From positions 49,386,879 through 49,450,878 of the forward strand of contig CM074187.1 in the NCBI GenBank assembly GCA_037179385.1: a DNA stretch of 64,000 bases, in the 5' to 3' direction. A program made the position numbers and the translations under genes. This stretch comes from Holothuria scabra. Lineage: Eukaryota > Echinodermata > Holothuroidea > Aspidochirotida > Holothuriidae. Each line of letters opens with the position of its first letter. The first letter of the stretch is position 1. Below are positions 35,780 through 46,340 of this stretch, one piece after another. A model generated the notes under the pieces. It saw only the letters and a list, made by a program, of their open reading frames with translations, was not told the DNA's origin and made no database searches.

Positions 35780-35905
35780 CAAATGCAATTTCCGGCTATC
35801 TGAGAGGTACCGATTTTTCAAAATTTTCTGTACGCTCCGCGCCAACTGATGGTGGCGCTCCGCTTAGATTGTCTTTCGGGCAGTCAGTCACCACTTCTCA
35901 TGTCC
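35780..35905 (-). repeat. GGAGCGCCACC repeat family, single copy
   Basis: Minus-strand copy: inverse of TAAGCGGAGCGCCACCATCA, GTTGGCGCGGAGCGTACAGA, AAATTTTGAAAAATCGG, CTCAGATAGCCGGAAATTGC. Confidence 0.65.
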
Positions 35906-38154
35906 CTCCCCCCAAAAAACATTTTTGCACGACATCCCCTGATACTATTTGAGACGTCTTAGTCTCAAGTTGAGTTGCCCCCCCCCCTCAAACAAATTTC
36001 CTTATATCCGCCCTTGGAGAGAGTAGCAAATATGTTACAGAATGCAGTAGGAATCACTGCCCTCTGTATGCACACTCTCCAGGTATGGCTCCTAAATATA
36101 GCTGCCATCATGCACCGGATTAGATCATCGAATGTTCACTAGATGGAATGTCCATTCATAGACAGTTCGCTAGGATGAAAATCAGCTTCACATTCGATTT
36201 ACGAACCTCTATCCTGTGAATCGAATTTTTTGATTCCATAAATTTTAGCTCCAGTAAAACTGGATACTTGGGTCTTATTATGCATGACGAAAGAACACAG
36301 TTTTTCCATTGACGGGACATTTATTCAAAGGGTTTAATAAACCAGGGAGTTCCCTGCTATAGCTAAGAAGTAAAAACACATAAAGCAGAGCATATGAAAA
36401 AAAAATAGGCAGATCGTTTTGATGACAAAAAATTAAGGTCACATTTTTTATCGTATGGGTTATGATTTATATTTTATAAAATTGGAAATTTCGAGGTTTT
36501 ATTACAAGAATCCAGCCTTCGTTGTATATTAAATCAACAATATTGAGGGAAACTGAGTCTTATCACCGCTAAAATCTTTTATCGTAGGAATTGCCTCTCC
36601 CCGACAAAGTTGCTTCTTTCCGACGAGGGGAGCCTTTCCGTCTGGCAGGATGACCATCGATCCCTTTACTGATAATACCCCTTAGAGCCACGTCTGAATA
36701 GGAGAGGTTATTTTTGCAAAATTCCACTCCAAAGTATCATCATGTGTGCCGGAACAGCAGGGGTCCCCTAGCCAGGATTCGCTCCAGAGCTCACAGGAAT
36801 TACGTCTCTGCTGATGCGGATCAAGGATTTTATGGGGTAAATAAAATCAGTGACATTGCAAGACTTTTCTCCAAGGGGTCAAGTACCCAAATTTTCTTAC
36901 TTTTTGCAAGTGTGAGCATTACTATATTAGGAACGGTATTTGCAGCGCGAAACAAAATTTTCTTCTTATTTTTAAACAACTATTTAAGAATAGGCCCCAA
37001 TGGATCTTTTATCGGAGAGTTTTCGGTATTTCGCAAAAGTTGGAAAAATAGCACTGCACTTGACCCGTGACACGGTCACTCGTGGATTTGGTGACACCAG
37101 GGAGGTGTTACTAGACTAACACCTTCCTGGTGTCACAGAAAGCATTTAAGGTTATATTTTGCCGAGCGCGAAACTAGCCGAAAAGTTGCTTTGTACATTA
37201 CATGTTTATAGATATGGAGCTTGTGTTGGAGAGAATTTGGCATTTCACAATTTCGAACGGTTTCCGTTGTACATGAAAACTTAAATATTGGAAACTTTGA
37301 GGCTTACACGTAGCACGGCACCTCCTATCCGCCGCAGTTCTGATACTCTAGTCAACTCGAGAGCAACCAGTCGTTCTGAGCTTTGATTGGCTCGATTTTA
37401 CTTCTAGAACATATTTTGCAATTTTGTTCAATAACAACCCCATACTTCACAATTTTGTTCTAGACTGATTTTATTTCTTCAATGTTAAGCCACAAATTCC
37501 TAATTTCCTTCTCTGTCAGTTAACCTATAATTTGTCTTCAACTGTTTAATAGAAAACTAATAATGTTTCGCAACTAGTCGCAACCCCTCCCCCCTCCAAC
37601 TCTGGTCCCGGCCAATGATTACCAATTCTTGGAGCATTTGTCAATATTGTTAGCATGTCCCCTATGTTTCACTGGGGTTGAGTTCAAGCATGGAAGTACT
37701 ACCTCCATGGTTCAAGCCCGCCTCCAGTTCCCACATCACCGAATCATAGACCATTGTTGATTTGGTCAGCTATGTTCCGACCCAAACTACGATATAATTG
37801 CTCACCTAAAGTTTGGTCAAAAGTGACTGACGTATAGTCAAATTTGACCATTAGTTGGTAAAATTTGACCATGCTGTAAGTTAACAATTTGACCATAGTA
37901 TGGGTTGGTTGGTTCATAGCTGACCATATCTTCATAGTGCATTGAATATGCTGTCTTCTTTTCAATTTTGTAGCAATTTTGTTGCAACTCGAATCTGAAT
38001 CCTAATTATCAGTACAACGAATCGGTCTAGACCTTAAAACTCGTCTCAAATATGGGATCAGTAGAAAACAGTGGTTTAGCTAGGATTTTTTTCGTGTGTG
38101 TGTGTGTGGGGGGGGGGGGGGGGCTTTCGGGGCGGGATAATATTGTAGGCGGTG
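35906..38154. other. Non-coding sequence with two small structures
   Basis: No coding similarity; the 118-codon frame at 36714-37070 has no motif. It contains the hairpin at 37091-37136 (listed separately), a run of diverged TTTGACCAT words at 37790-37930, and a GT/G-rich run at 38093-38122. Poly-C near 35970. Confidence 0.45.
37091..37136. mobile_element. Mini hairpin element, 46 nt
   Basis: GTGACACCAGGGAGGTGTTA and its inverse (one mismatch) separated by six bases, CTAGAC. The core CAGGGAGGTGTTA...AACACCTTCCTG is closely related to the 28-bp hairpin inserted at 39418-39445 inside the hAT-like element, where an empty-site comparison is possible. Confidence 0.7.
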
Positions 38155-39206
38155 GCGTCCCCCTATCTAAGCGTGGCGCCACTTTCGGTTGGCGCGAAGC
38201 GTACAAAGAAAATTTTGGATTTTAACACGCCGAGATGGTTGGAAATGGCATTTTGCCGAGTTTAATTGTCTTTAATTATGGTGAGAAAAATTTGTGATTT
38301 TCCGAGTCAGATTCAAACACACTTTTGAGATACTGATTAGCTCAGTACTTCATTCCACTAGACTATGGGTTATAGGATTGCAAATCCAAAATCCTGTTGT
38401 ATGTTGCAAGCAGCTGTTCCAGTGCACGTTTGAGTAAGGTAAATCCATAGGCATAGGGGAGAAGTTCAGTTTGGTGGCAGAGGATTTTTTGCCCGAAAAA
38501 TGTTATTCTCCCCTAAAGACAATATAAACGGAGTGCCACCTCTGGTTGGCTCGGAGCGTCCAGAAAATTTGAAAATGTCACTTCCCAGGATTATAAAATT
38601 AAGGGATCTAAGCAGACGCTATTTTTAGTTTTCAATTGCATATAAACGTTCACTTCAAATTAAAATTCAGGGAGAGAGACTTAGCGGAGCTTCACCATTG
38701 GTTGGCGAAAAAAGAAGGGAAAATTTTGAAATATCGGACCCGTCAGACAGTCAAAAATGGAATTTCCCAGGCTTATAGGAGATCTAAGCAGTCGATATTT
38801 TGTGTTTCCGTTTGCAAAATATGTTCACCTGAAACTTAAATTCTGCTATGAGGTGATCTATGTGGAGCGAAACCATTAGAAAATTTTCAATTATCGGACA
38901 GTCGCAAATGACATTTCCCAGGCTCATAAAGGGGATCTAAGCAGTTGCTATTTTAAGCTTTTTCGATTGCAGATAAACGTTCACTTCAAACTTAATTTCA
39001 GCAAGAAAGACTAATCAGAGTTCCACCATTGGTTGGCGCAAAGCGTATAGGAAATTTGGAAAATCTGACCCTCAGACAGTTAAGAAAGGCATTTTCTGGG
39101 ACTAAGCAGTCGCTACTTTAAGGTTCCGTTTGCATAAAAATGTTCACTTGAAACTAAAATCCTGCTAGAAAGACTATCTACGCGGAGCGCAACCACTACA
39201 GCGAAT
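38155..39206 (+). repeat. Tandem array of the GGAGCGCCACC family
   Basis: Five or so diverged units of ~150-190 bp starting near 38155, 38500, 38660, 38850, 38990 and 39130. Each carries [G]CGGAGCGCCACCATTGGTTGG-like core (palindromic: GGCGC...GCGCC), GAAAATTTTGAAATATCGG, CAGACAGTCAAAAATGGCAT, CCCAGGCTTATAGG, GATCTAAGCAGTCGCTATTTT and AACGTTCACTTCAAACTTAA. The last unit is split by the element at 39207-40556 and resumes at 40557-40655. Confidence 0.8.
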
Positions 39207-39417
39207 CAGTCGCGTAGCTACTGGGGAAGGGGCAGGGGGCAAGTTGGAAAATATTTGGGGGAAATTTGTGGAACTTTGAGAAATTTCAAGTTGATGAAAT
39301 AATACTTCCTTCTCCCATTTCTTTAAATTTCTTCTGCTATTGGTAATCGTGAAACATTTCTCATGCATAACTCGTATTTCCATGCAACGTATTTTCCCCA
39401 GATCTCATCTGTGTCAC

Positions 39418-39445
39418 CAGGGAGGTGTTATTAGACACTTCCCTG
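39418..39445. mobile_element. 28-bp hairpin insertion
   Basis: CAGGGAGGTGTTATTAGACA then CTTCCCTG, flanked by GTGTCAC on both sides. The related element at 40878-43201 reads CTGTGTCACTGCAG at the same place, with a single GTGTCAC, giving the empty site. The hairpin therefore arrived with a 7-bp duplication, or was cleanly lost from the other copy. Confidence 0.7.
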
Positions 39446-40041
39446 GTGTCACTGCAGTATGAAGCGCGCTTGACTCACGTCGGCGCAGAAATGCCCTCTC
39501 TGCAGTAGCGAGCGTGAATGTTCTCTGGTACACGTGCAGGGAGTGCAGCGTATACTGCGCAACACTGACAGGCTAAAAGAACGGAGCATAGAATACCATC
39601 ATCGAGCTAGTTCCCTACGTCCCTAATGTTATGTTCATTAACTTGATGAACTATTGGGTAATACGTTGCTAATAACTAGTAACATAATCATAGCCTCGTG
39701 AACGAAATATTCCCTCATTTAATTATCACAATTTCCGTTTGTTTTCGTTCCACAACCATTATATTTACATTCAATTTAAGGCTGTCAGCAATACATACCG
39801 GTAGGCCTCAGGGTTTCCAATTTTTCAAATTTTATATATACTGTGAAAAATGTCTCCTTAAAACTTTCCAGGAACATGAAACATCTGGCATTCTAAGCAT
39901 GCAGTAATGAGGCACAGGGGCGTCATTTCCTGCAATCTAGGGGTGTTTTAGCAAATTTTCTCTTCACGGAACGCTCCGCGCGAACCGATGGTCGCGCTCC
40001 GTGTATCACTCTCATCCGTCACTAAAGTTGACAACGCCCTG

Positions 40042-40091
40042 GGTTAGGTTAGGCGAGGTTTAACAGCCCAGTTTCAAAACTATTGGTTGAC
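40042..40091 (-). repeat. SINE 3' fragment inside hAT-like copy A
   Basis: GTTAGGCGAGGTTTAACAGC then CCAGTTTCAAAACTATTGG is the inverse of the 3' end of the 2737 SINE family. Confidence 0.55.
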
Positions 40092-40556
40092 AGCGCCCCG
40101 GGATAAGTTCTTTACAAAGCTAGTACCGGACAGGTAATAGAATGATCTTCCTCTGTGTTAAACCGTGGATGGAGCTAAAAACAATAGTTAGTTTACCATT
40201 GTCTAGCCATAATAACCCTCCAAACCCGAACAAATGTGATTGTGTTTACCTTATTTTTAAAGGACTGGTTCAGAAAATTAACCTATTTAATCTGTTCGGA
40301 AAATTAATCTAATTAATCACTGGGGATGGGGGTGACCACGGGCCCATGATGACATCGTCTTAGTCCTTTATATATAGTAGGTCAAGTGATAACTTAGGTA
40401 ACATTAAATGACGTCATGATAATCTTTCATTTACCATAAATTTACGTATTTTGTATGTAATACATGCACCTTGACCTTGCTAATATACTGAAACTGGAAA
40501 GTTTTGAGGAAATTTTCGAGCTCTGCCCCCGAGAAAATATCCTAGCTACGCCATTG

Positions 40557-40655
40557 CGGCGAACAGAAAATTTTGAAGAAAAAAAATCGGACCCCTCAGA
40601 CTTTCGAAAATGTCAGTCCCGGGCATACAGGGGGATCTAAGCAGTCGCTATTTTG
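40557..40655 (+). repeat. Resumed last unit of the tandem array
   Basis: GCGAACAGAAAATTTTGAAG, TCGGACCCCTCAGACTTTCG, GGCATACAGGGGGATCTAAG and CAGTCGCTATTTT complete the unit interrupted at 39206. Confidence 0.75.
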
Positions 40656-40877
40656 ATCAGAAAAGATCAGATAAAATAAGATAAGATCAACTTTATTAAA
40701 CTCCATAAGGGTAACTTGAATGCTCGCATAAAACAGAACATACAATAAAAGACAATGTGAAATTACAAAAATATATACATACAAACAACACTTAAACAGT
40801 AAAAGAGAAGTAAATAAGAGAAAGCATAAGACGTAATATATGAGAAGTAAAAGTACAAGACAATAAGAACCAAGAAG
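40656..40877 (-). mobile_element. LINE 3' UTR, separated from its ORF by an insertion
   Basis: On the minus strand this ends GAGTTTAATAAAGTTGATCT then TATCTTATTTTATCTGATC, a common style of LINE 3' tail. It begins (at 40877) exactly at the target duplication of the 2.3-kb hAT-like element whose other side is the LINE coding fragment at 43210-43690, so both pieces are one LINE. Confidence 0.65.
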
Positions 40878-43201
40878 CAGTGGCGTAGGCAATGGGGGCA
40901 GGAGGGGCAAGTTGCCCCCCCCGGAAAATATTTTGGGGAAATTTGGGGAATTTGGGGAAATTTCGAGTTGCAGAAATAATACTTCCTTTTCCTATTTCTT
41001 TAAATTTTTCTCTCTATAAGTAATCGTAAAACATTTCCCATGCATAAATCGTGTTTCCATGCAACTTATTTCCCAGATCTCACCTGTGTCACTGCAGCAT
41101 GAAGCCGGCTTGACTCGCCTTACGCAGAAATACCCTCCCTCCAGCAGCGTGGATGTTCTCTGGTACACGTGCAGGGTATTTTGATCAGTTCAACGTATAC
41201 TGCGCAACACAGACAGGCTACAGGACCGGGGCATAGGAAACAGTCATCGAGATAGTTCCCTACGTATTGTTGAGGTAATGCCATGTTCATCAACTTGATG
41301 CACTATTGGATAATAATAAAAAGTAACGAAATCATAGCCTCGGAAACGAAACATTCCCTCATTTAATTATCACAATTTCCGTTTGTTTTCGTTCCACAAC
41401 CATTATAATTATATTCAATTTAAGGCTGTCAGCAATACATACCGGTAGGCCTGAGTTTCCAATTTTTCCTTTTTATATATATTGTGAACAAATTGTCTCC
41501 TTAAAAGTTTTCAGGATAAGAAAAATATGGCATTCTAAGCATGCAGTTATGAGGCACAGGGAGTGTCATTTCCTGCAATCTAGGGGTGTTTTTTAGCGAA
41601 ATTTCCCCTGGCGGGACGCTCCGCGCGAACCGATGGTCGCGTATCATAGGCGTATCACATGCCATAGGCCTATACTGCACTGAGAACTAAATAAGAACAA
41701 TAAATGTCTCAACGCTGTTTTTTCGAAACCCTTCGGGCGCATCCGTTTTAAATATTTCAGGATTTGGCGTTACTTCTTGTAGAACACCTCTCCCATTGTC
41801 ACTGAAACTTTTCACCAGTGTCCGGGCCGTACACAGCTGAAGCTCTAGCGTAACTAGTGAAAGGTGAAGGCAGGGAGACGGTCGTCTTCTGGTCCCCTTC
41901 TCTGACAAAGTGCCTTTAAGCTTTCTGAAAGGACGATGATCTTATTTGACCCTAATCTGGGGCTCCACCCTTTTCCAGCTGAAGTGGAAAGGGGCCACCC
42001 TTTCTCTAATTTCCATTAATTTTTTATTGAGATGTCTCGAAAGTCCATTTTTCGGCGTGTTCTACGCGTCCCCTCTCAGATAAGGACTCTGTAAAAAAAT
42101 TAAAAAGGACTCTATAGGAAACCAACGGTAGGTTTTTTCCCTACTACAAATATCCTCAGGGCCCTGAGTCAGGGGTCACCCTTATTCAGCTGTAGTGAAA
42201 AGGGACCACTCTTTGTCTAATTTTATTTCAATTTGTCTACTGAGATGAAGTAAAAATTCATTTTTTGGGCGCGTTCCTCTCGCCCCTTTACAGGTAACGG
42301 GTCTGTGAAAGTCACCTGAAAAAGGCTATATAAGAAACCAGAGTATCTTTTGTGCTTCAGTAAGAATGTCTTTAGGGGACAACCATCAGCTAAAGTTAAA
42401 AGTGGCCTATCCTTCCCCTAATTTTCATTCAGTTTCATTACTGAGATGTCTCAAACGTTAAATTTTTCCCCGCGCTTCGTGCGCCCCATCATAGACAAGG
42501 GCGGAATTCACATTACAGAAAAGTCCCCTAGTTTCTGAAAACACGATCTGGGGCACCAAGGAGGGAGCCCCGAAGAACCTCAATTTTAAGTAATCCATTC
42601 TCCCTCCCCGCACTCTCTGCATTATCGATTCCGGCCGACTTTAATCATGCGGAATAAGGATATAATTGAAAAAAGTCAAATTGTGATATTTGTGGTCTGA
42701 TAGATGCCCATCCGATATGTAATTTAAAGTTGAAGAAAAAATGCATCATTTCAATGCTTTTTTTAAATACCCAGGAGGCTTCGCCCCACCAGGCTTTGCC
42801 CCTGGACCCCACCAGGGGCTCTAAGGCGGACCCTTGGACCCCACGCCGAAACCTGGACAAACGTATGATGTCTACTTTATTTTTAAAGGCCTGGTTCTGA
42901 AAATTAATCTTTTTATTCTGTTCGGAAAATTAATTTAATCAATCACTGGGAATGTGGGTGACAGCTGGCCCATGATGACATTGTCTTAATCCTATGTATA
43001 TAGTAGTCATATTCAGGATCTTGTAGGCCATTTATTAACTTAGGTAACATTACATGACGTCATGATAATGTTGTTGTTATCATAAATTTTCTTATTTTGT
43101 ATGCACCTTGACCTTGAAAATATACTGAAACTGAAAAATTTTGGGGAAATTTTCGAGCTTTGCCCCCCCCCCCCCCGGAAAATATCCTAGCTACGCCACT
43201 G
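40878..43201 (+). mobile_element. hAT-like element, copy B (2.32 kb)
   Basis: TIRs CAGTGGCGTAGGC and the inverse CCTAGCTACGCCACTG; 8-bp target duplication CCAAGAAG (40870-40877) / TCAAGAAG (43202-43209), one mismatch. Same family as copy A at 39207-40556 (shared: GCAGAAATAATACTTCCTTT, TACACGTGCAGGG, TCAATTTAAGGCTGTCAGCA, GACGTCATGATAAT). About 1 kb (41680-42860) is absent from copy A and contains the recurring words GTCTCTAATTTTC / GAGATGTCTCGAA about every 230 bp (42000-42460). No transposase frame. Confidence 0.85.
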
Positions 43202-43209
43202 TCAAGAAG

Positions 43210-43690
43210 GCAAGAATTAGCGTTTCAAAGTAAGATTATAGAATTTGACACATTGTGTATAAAAGAGGAGGGGTGTCGATTGGTACTGGAATAGGGTAAT
43301 CTCATTCTGCCACTTCTAGGAATAACCGCATTATGTAAAACAACACTAAGTGGGTGATCATTATCTTGTATAATCTTCATCAGTTTCGTCCCCAAACGAC
43401 GGTGATAGGTCGTAGTCAGCGATGGCTGAACCACCCCTATGATACGACTTGCCTGCTTAATAATGGTATCAATTACATATTTTTCTCCAATGCGTATATT
43501 CCCACCCCACGATGTACCAATACCAATGGATGAAATGATGTTGCATATTTTCGGAGGAAAACTGTAAAACAGAATTGAAAACATGCTTATGAATTTTACT
43601 CTATTACGACTCTTGGATAAATTCAATCTGTCAATATATCTTGATGAAATTGTGTGACTGCCCGAACTTCCAACAATATATGATTTTACT
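43210..43690 (-). pseudogene. C-terminal fragment of a non-LTR retrotransposon ORF
   Basis: Minus-strand frame (43626 to 43225) with TSWGGNIRIGEKYVIDTIIK, QASRIIGVVQPSLTTTYHR, KIIQDNDHPLSVVL and RSGRMRLPYSSTNRHPSSFI, the pattern found at the C-terminus of many animal LINE polyproteins (paired Lys/Arg-rich helices, DxxHPL, then a basic region before SF-P). No RT motifs remain, so it is 5' truncated. The 3' UTR is at 40656-40877 across the hAT-like insertion. Confidence 0.75.
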
Positions 43691-44229
43691 TTTGAAAGAA
43701 AAAAATGTCACATTACAAGGTGTTTTTAAATGAATTTTCAAGCAGACTTATGGGAATACATTCTCACACTGTATCATTAAAGTATCGAGAAACAAATTAC
43801 CCGATCTTCATAACCATAGCCCTTATTTGGCTCTAAGGCAGGATCATGATGACAAACTTTTGGGCACTGCATCTGAACACCCACATGTCTATCCATTGAA
43901 TTAATTTGGCAATTGAAAGGGTCCCAACATTTTTTTAAACTTTCGCCCGATTATTTGACCATTTCGGGCATTTTTTTTTGCAAGACTTCGATATGAAATG
44001 TAGGTGATAGAAACCTTATCTCATGCTAACCAAATGTGTCGCAGATCTTTGCTACCGTATTTTCCATGATATTTTTTCTTTAAATAAGACGTTTTCTGTT
44101 TTTCGGCAAAGATTTGAAGCTATTAATATAATCGGCCATTTCTGGCATTGTGTTACACAAGATTTAAAAACCACAGGCTTCCTGTGTGTAACGATTTTTT
44201 TTTATCTGTTTGACTTTTCGTATGTTACC
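43691..44229. other. Unrecognised non-coding sequence
   Basis: No coding similarity; small frames only. ATTTTTTTTT and TTTTTTTTTA runs near 43970 and 44195. Confidence 0.4.
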
Positions 44230-44414
44230 CAGGCGCGTAGCCAGGATTGTGTCATGGGGAGGGTTTTTTAGTCATGAGGAGGGGGTTGGGGCACGATATG
44301 AAGAAAAATAATAAGGATAGAGAGAAAAAACCTGCTATTTTAGGTGTTTTTGCTCTGCAAGGTTGTGTCATGGGGGTTCTAACCCCCAAAACCCTCCCCG
44401 TGGCTACGCCACTG
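44230..44414 (+). mobile_element. hAT-like MITE with perfect 8-bp target duplication
   Basis: 185 bp, left end CAGGCGCGTAGCCAGGATTG, right end CCGTGGCTACGCCACTG, flanked by ATGTTACC on both sides (44222-44229, 44415-44422). This is the cleanest evidence in the window that the CAGTGGCGTAGCC class makes hAT-style 8-bp duplications. GTGTCATGGGG occurs twice inside. Non-coding. Confidence 0.9.
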
Positions 44415-46054
44415 ATGTTACCCTTACTATGACACTTTTCTATTTTCGGGCAAATGCTTGAAAGAATTTCGATATTCGACCATTTCGGGAGTAATGGGTT
44501 TTTGCTTCGTCTGAAGTGAAAAATTTACTTCGACTATATGATGTTTCTTTCCCTTTTCGGGCATATCTTTTTTAAGATTCCGGCCACATTTAGGAATTTT
44601 CTGAAAAAAACCAAGCCATTATTTCAAAACTAAAGGACTGTCCGAATTTTTCCAGATTCCTGCCCGAATTTAGATTTTGCGGAAATTTCGGGGCAATTTC
44701 TGCCCTCCTGCCCAGTCTCGTACGTCATACGTCCACTCCACCCGAGAGCTAAATGAGGTCCTGTCAGGTAATAGTGGTAAGGTTGCGACCCTTGAGACTA
44801 TATTGACCCACCATGGGTTTGGTTGTTGCACTGGCCAATAACTGACAGCACTGACCGTGCAAAGTGCAAATTCCTTCCAACCATATTTGACTCAAATATT
44901 CTACCCAACGCACCAAGTATGATTCGGGAAGAAATTTGTGCATTCCCGGAAATTGAAAAAAAAAAAATCGCTACAGGATATGAGAAACAGGTCAGATACT
45001 AGGAGCCATGCTAGGAGCACGCTTTTGCACGACTGTAATGCACACCAAGGTAGCCAATTTCAGCCACTCTAAATCTGCTAGAAAATTATCCAACCAGAAA
45101 CCCGACGAGTAAAAAGTCAAGAGGTTCCAAACATATGAAGCTTGTCACAGTCTACCTGAATTTATTCCGATATTCAGAGTGGATCTATCGCAAGTGTATC
45201 TATGTCGTTATAACTGGATAACCCGGACTGAACATTATCATCGGCAAGAAAGAATATTATCTTTTTGCACAGGACGCCAGTAGGGGGGGGGGGTGCAGGG
45301 GCCTGTGAGATTCAGTTGAGACTGGAGCTCCCAATCAAGCCCCCCCCCCCCCCACCCCGTAGCTACGCCACTGGTTGAAAAGCTTTAAAATCCTTGAGCA
45401 ATTTGAACGTGTCGGTGTAGGCCTAGTTGTCCTATATGTGTAAAGTGTAGAGAAATTGTAAACAGCACTTGGATAGATAATGAGACTACAAGCTTCGAAG
45501 GACTTGGCCCTTTTCGAAAATATGCATGCATCTTATGTGATAGATTTTTTCTTTCAATCTACGTCTTAAGACCTACCAAGAGTTCACAAAACACTTTATC
45601 CGATTTTCATTCAGGAGCTTTGCAACAATGAATGAAACAATGAGCTTTGCTACAGTTATCCAGAAACTGACACAAACTTCTCAATAGGGATTAGTGTGCC
45701 TTCTATGAGATATCGTGTACAGGTTCCCCTCGGAATGAAAGCTGATCAAGTTTTTGTCCAGTTTCTTTCTTATAGATACTTCAACGCTTTATTGCCTAGC
45801 AACTAAAGCCAAACAATCTTTTCTATTTTTTTGGAACAACTGCATGAGCCCGTCTGCATATAGCAAAGCAACTAATTTGTTTACATGTTATAAAGACAAT
45901 TATAAAAACACAAATTTCTGCAGGGCTATGCAGATTCATAATAGGTTGAAGTATTTACTTAATATGTATACCAGCGTTGATTACATAAAGTGATGGTCTC
46001 AAATCTGATGATGATTGATTTTATTTCTCCCCAATTGCTTCTCAAGAATGTCAT
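44415..46054. other. Non-coding sequence with one decayed hAT-like MITE
   Basis: 45270-45373 runs from CAGGACGCCAGTAGGGG to CGTAGCTACGCCACTG with G- and C-runs inside and no matching duplication. The remainder has no recognisable gene; frames at 45754-45993 lack motifs. Confidence 0.45.
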
Positions 46055-46340
46055 AATTGGGGGAGGGGAGAGCCTTGGGGCAAAGGAAGATGTTGGGGGA
46101 AAAATATTTTGGGGCAGTGCGAATAAACCGTGCCGGGAGAACGGGCTCCTGTGGATAGGGGTCCAAGGATAGAAGCCCCGGAAGCTCTAAGGTTTTGGCA
46201 TGATCTCTGGAGGAAAGCTTAAGTCCTAGAGAGGAGAGGTACATTATTATTTCTTTTTTCGGTTACCCTAACTACTATCTGACCTAAGCGCGGAGGGGGG
46301 GACAAGGACAAGGACAAACTTGAAGGCAAATTCCCCTATT
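46055..46340 (+). mobile_element. hAT-like MITE family B, copy 2
   Basis: GGGGCAAAGGAAGATGTTGG, GAAGCTCTAAGGTTTTGGC, TCTCTGGAGGAAAGCTTAAG, TTTTTTCGGTTACCCTAACT and GACCTAAGCGCGGAGG follow the word order of 24638-24945. GGACAAGGACAAGGACAA is a short tandem run at its 3' part. Confidence 0.6.

Larger units (their letters stand above)
39207..40556 (+). mobile_element. hAT-like element, copy A (1.35 kb)
   Basis: Left end CAGTCGCGTAGCTACTGGGG, right end CCTAGCTACGCCATTG, flanked by CAGCGAAT and CGGCGAAC (6 of 8). It interrupts a unit of the tandem array: left flank GGAGCGCAACCACTACAGCG joins right flank GCGAACAGAAAATTTTGAAG. Its first ~750 bp and last ~300 bp match 40878-43201, so the two are one family. 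It carries a mini hairpin insertion (39418-39445) and a SINE fragment on the minus strand (40042-40091). No transposase. Confidence 0.8.

Noticed and set aside
36714..37070. 118-codon frame with a hydrophobic stretch
   Set aside because: A possible membrane-like segment but no family resemblance or gene context; overlapping repeats nearby make chance more likely.
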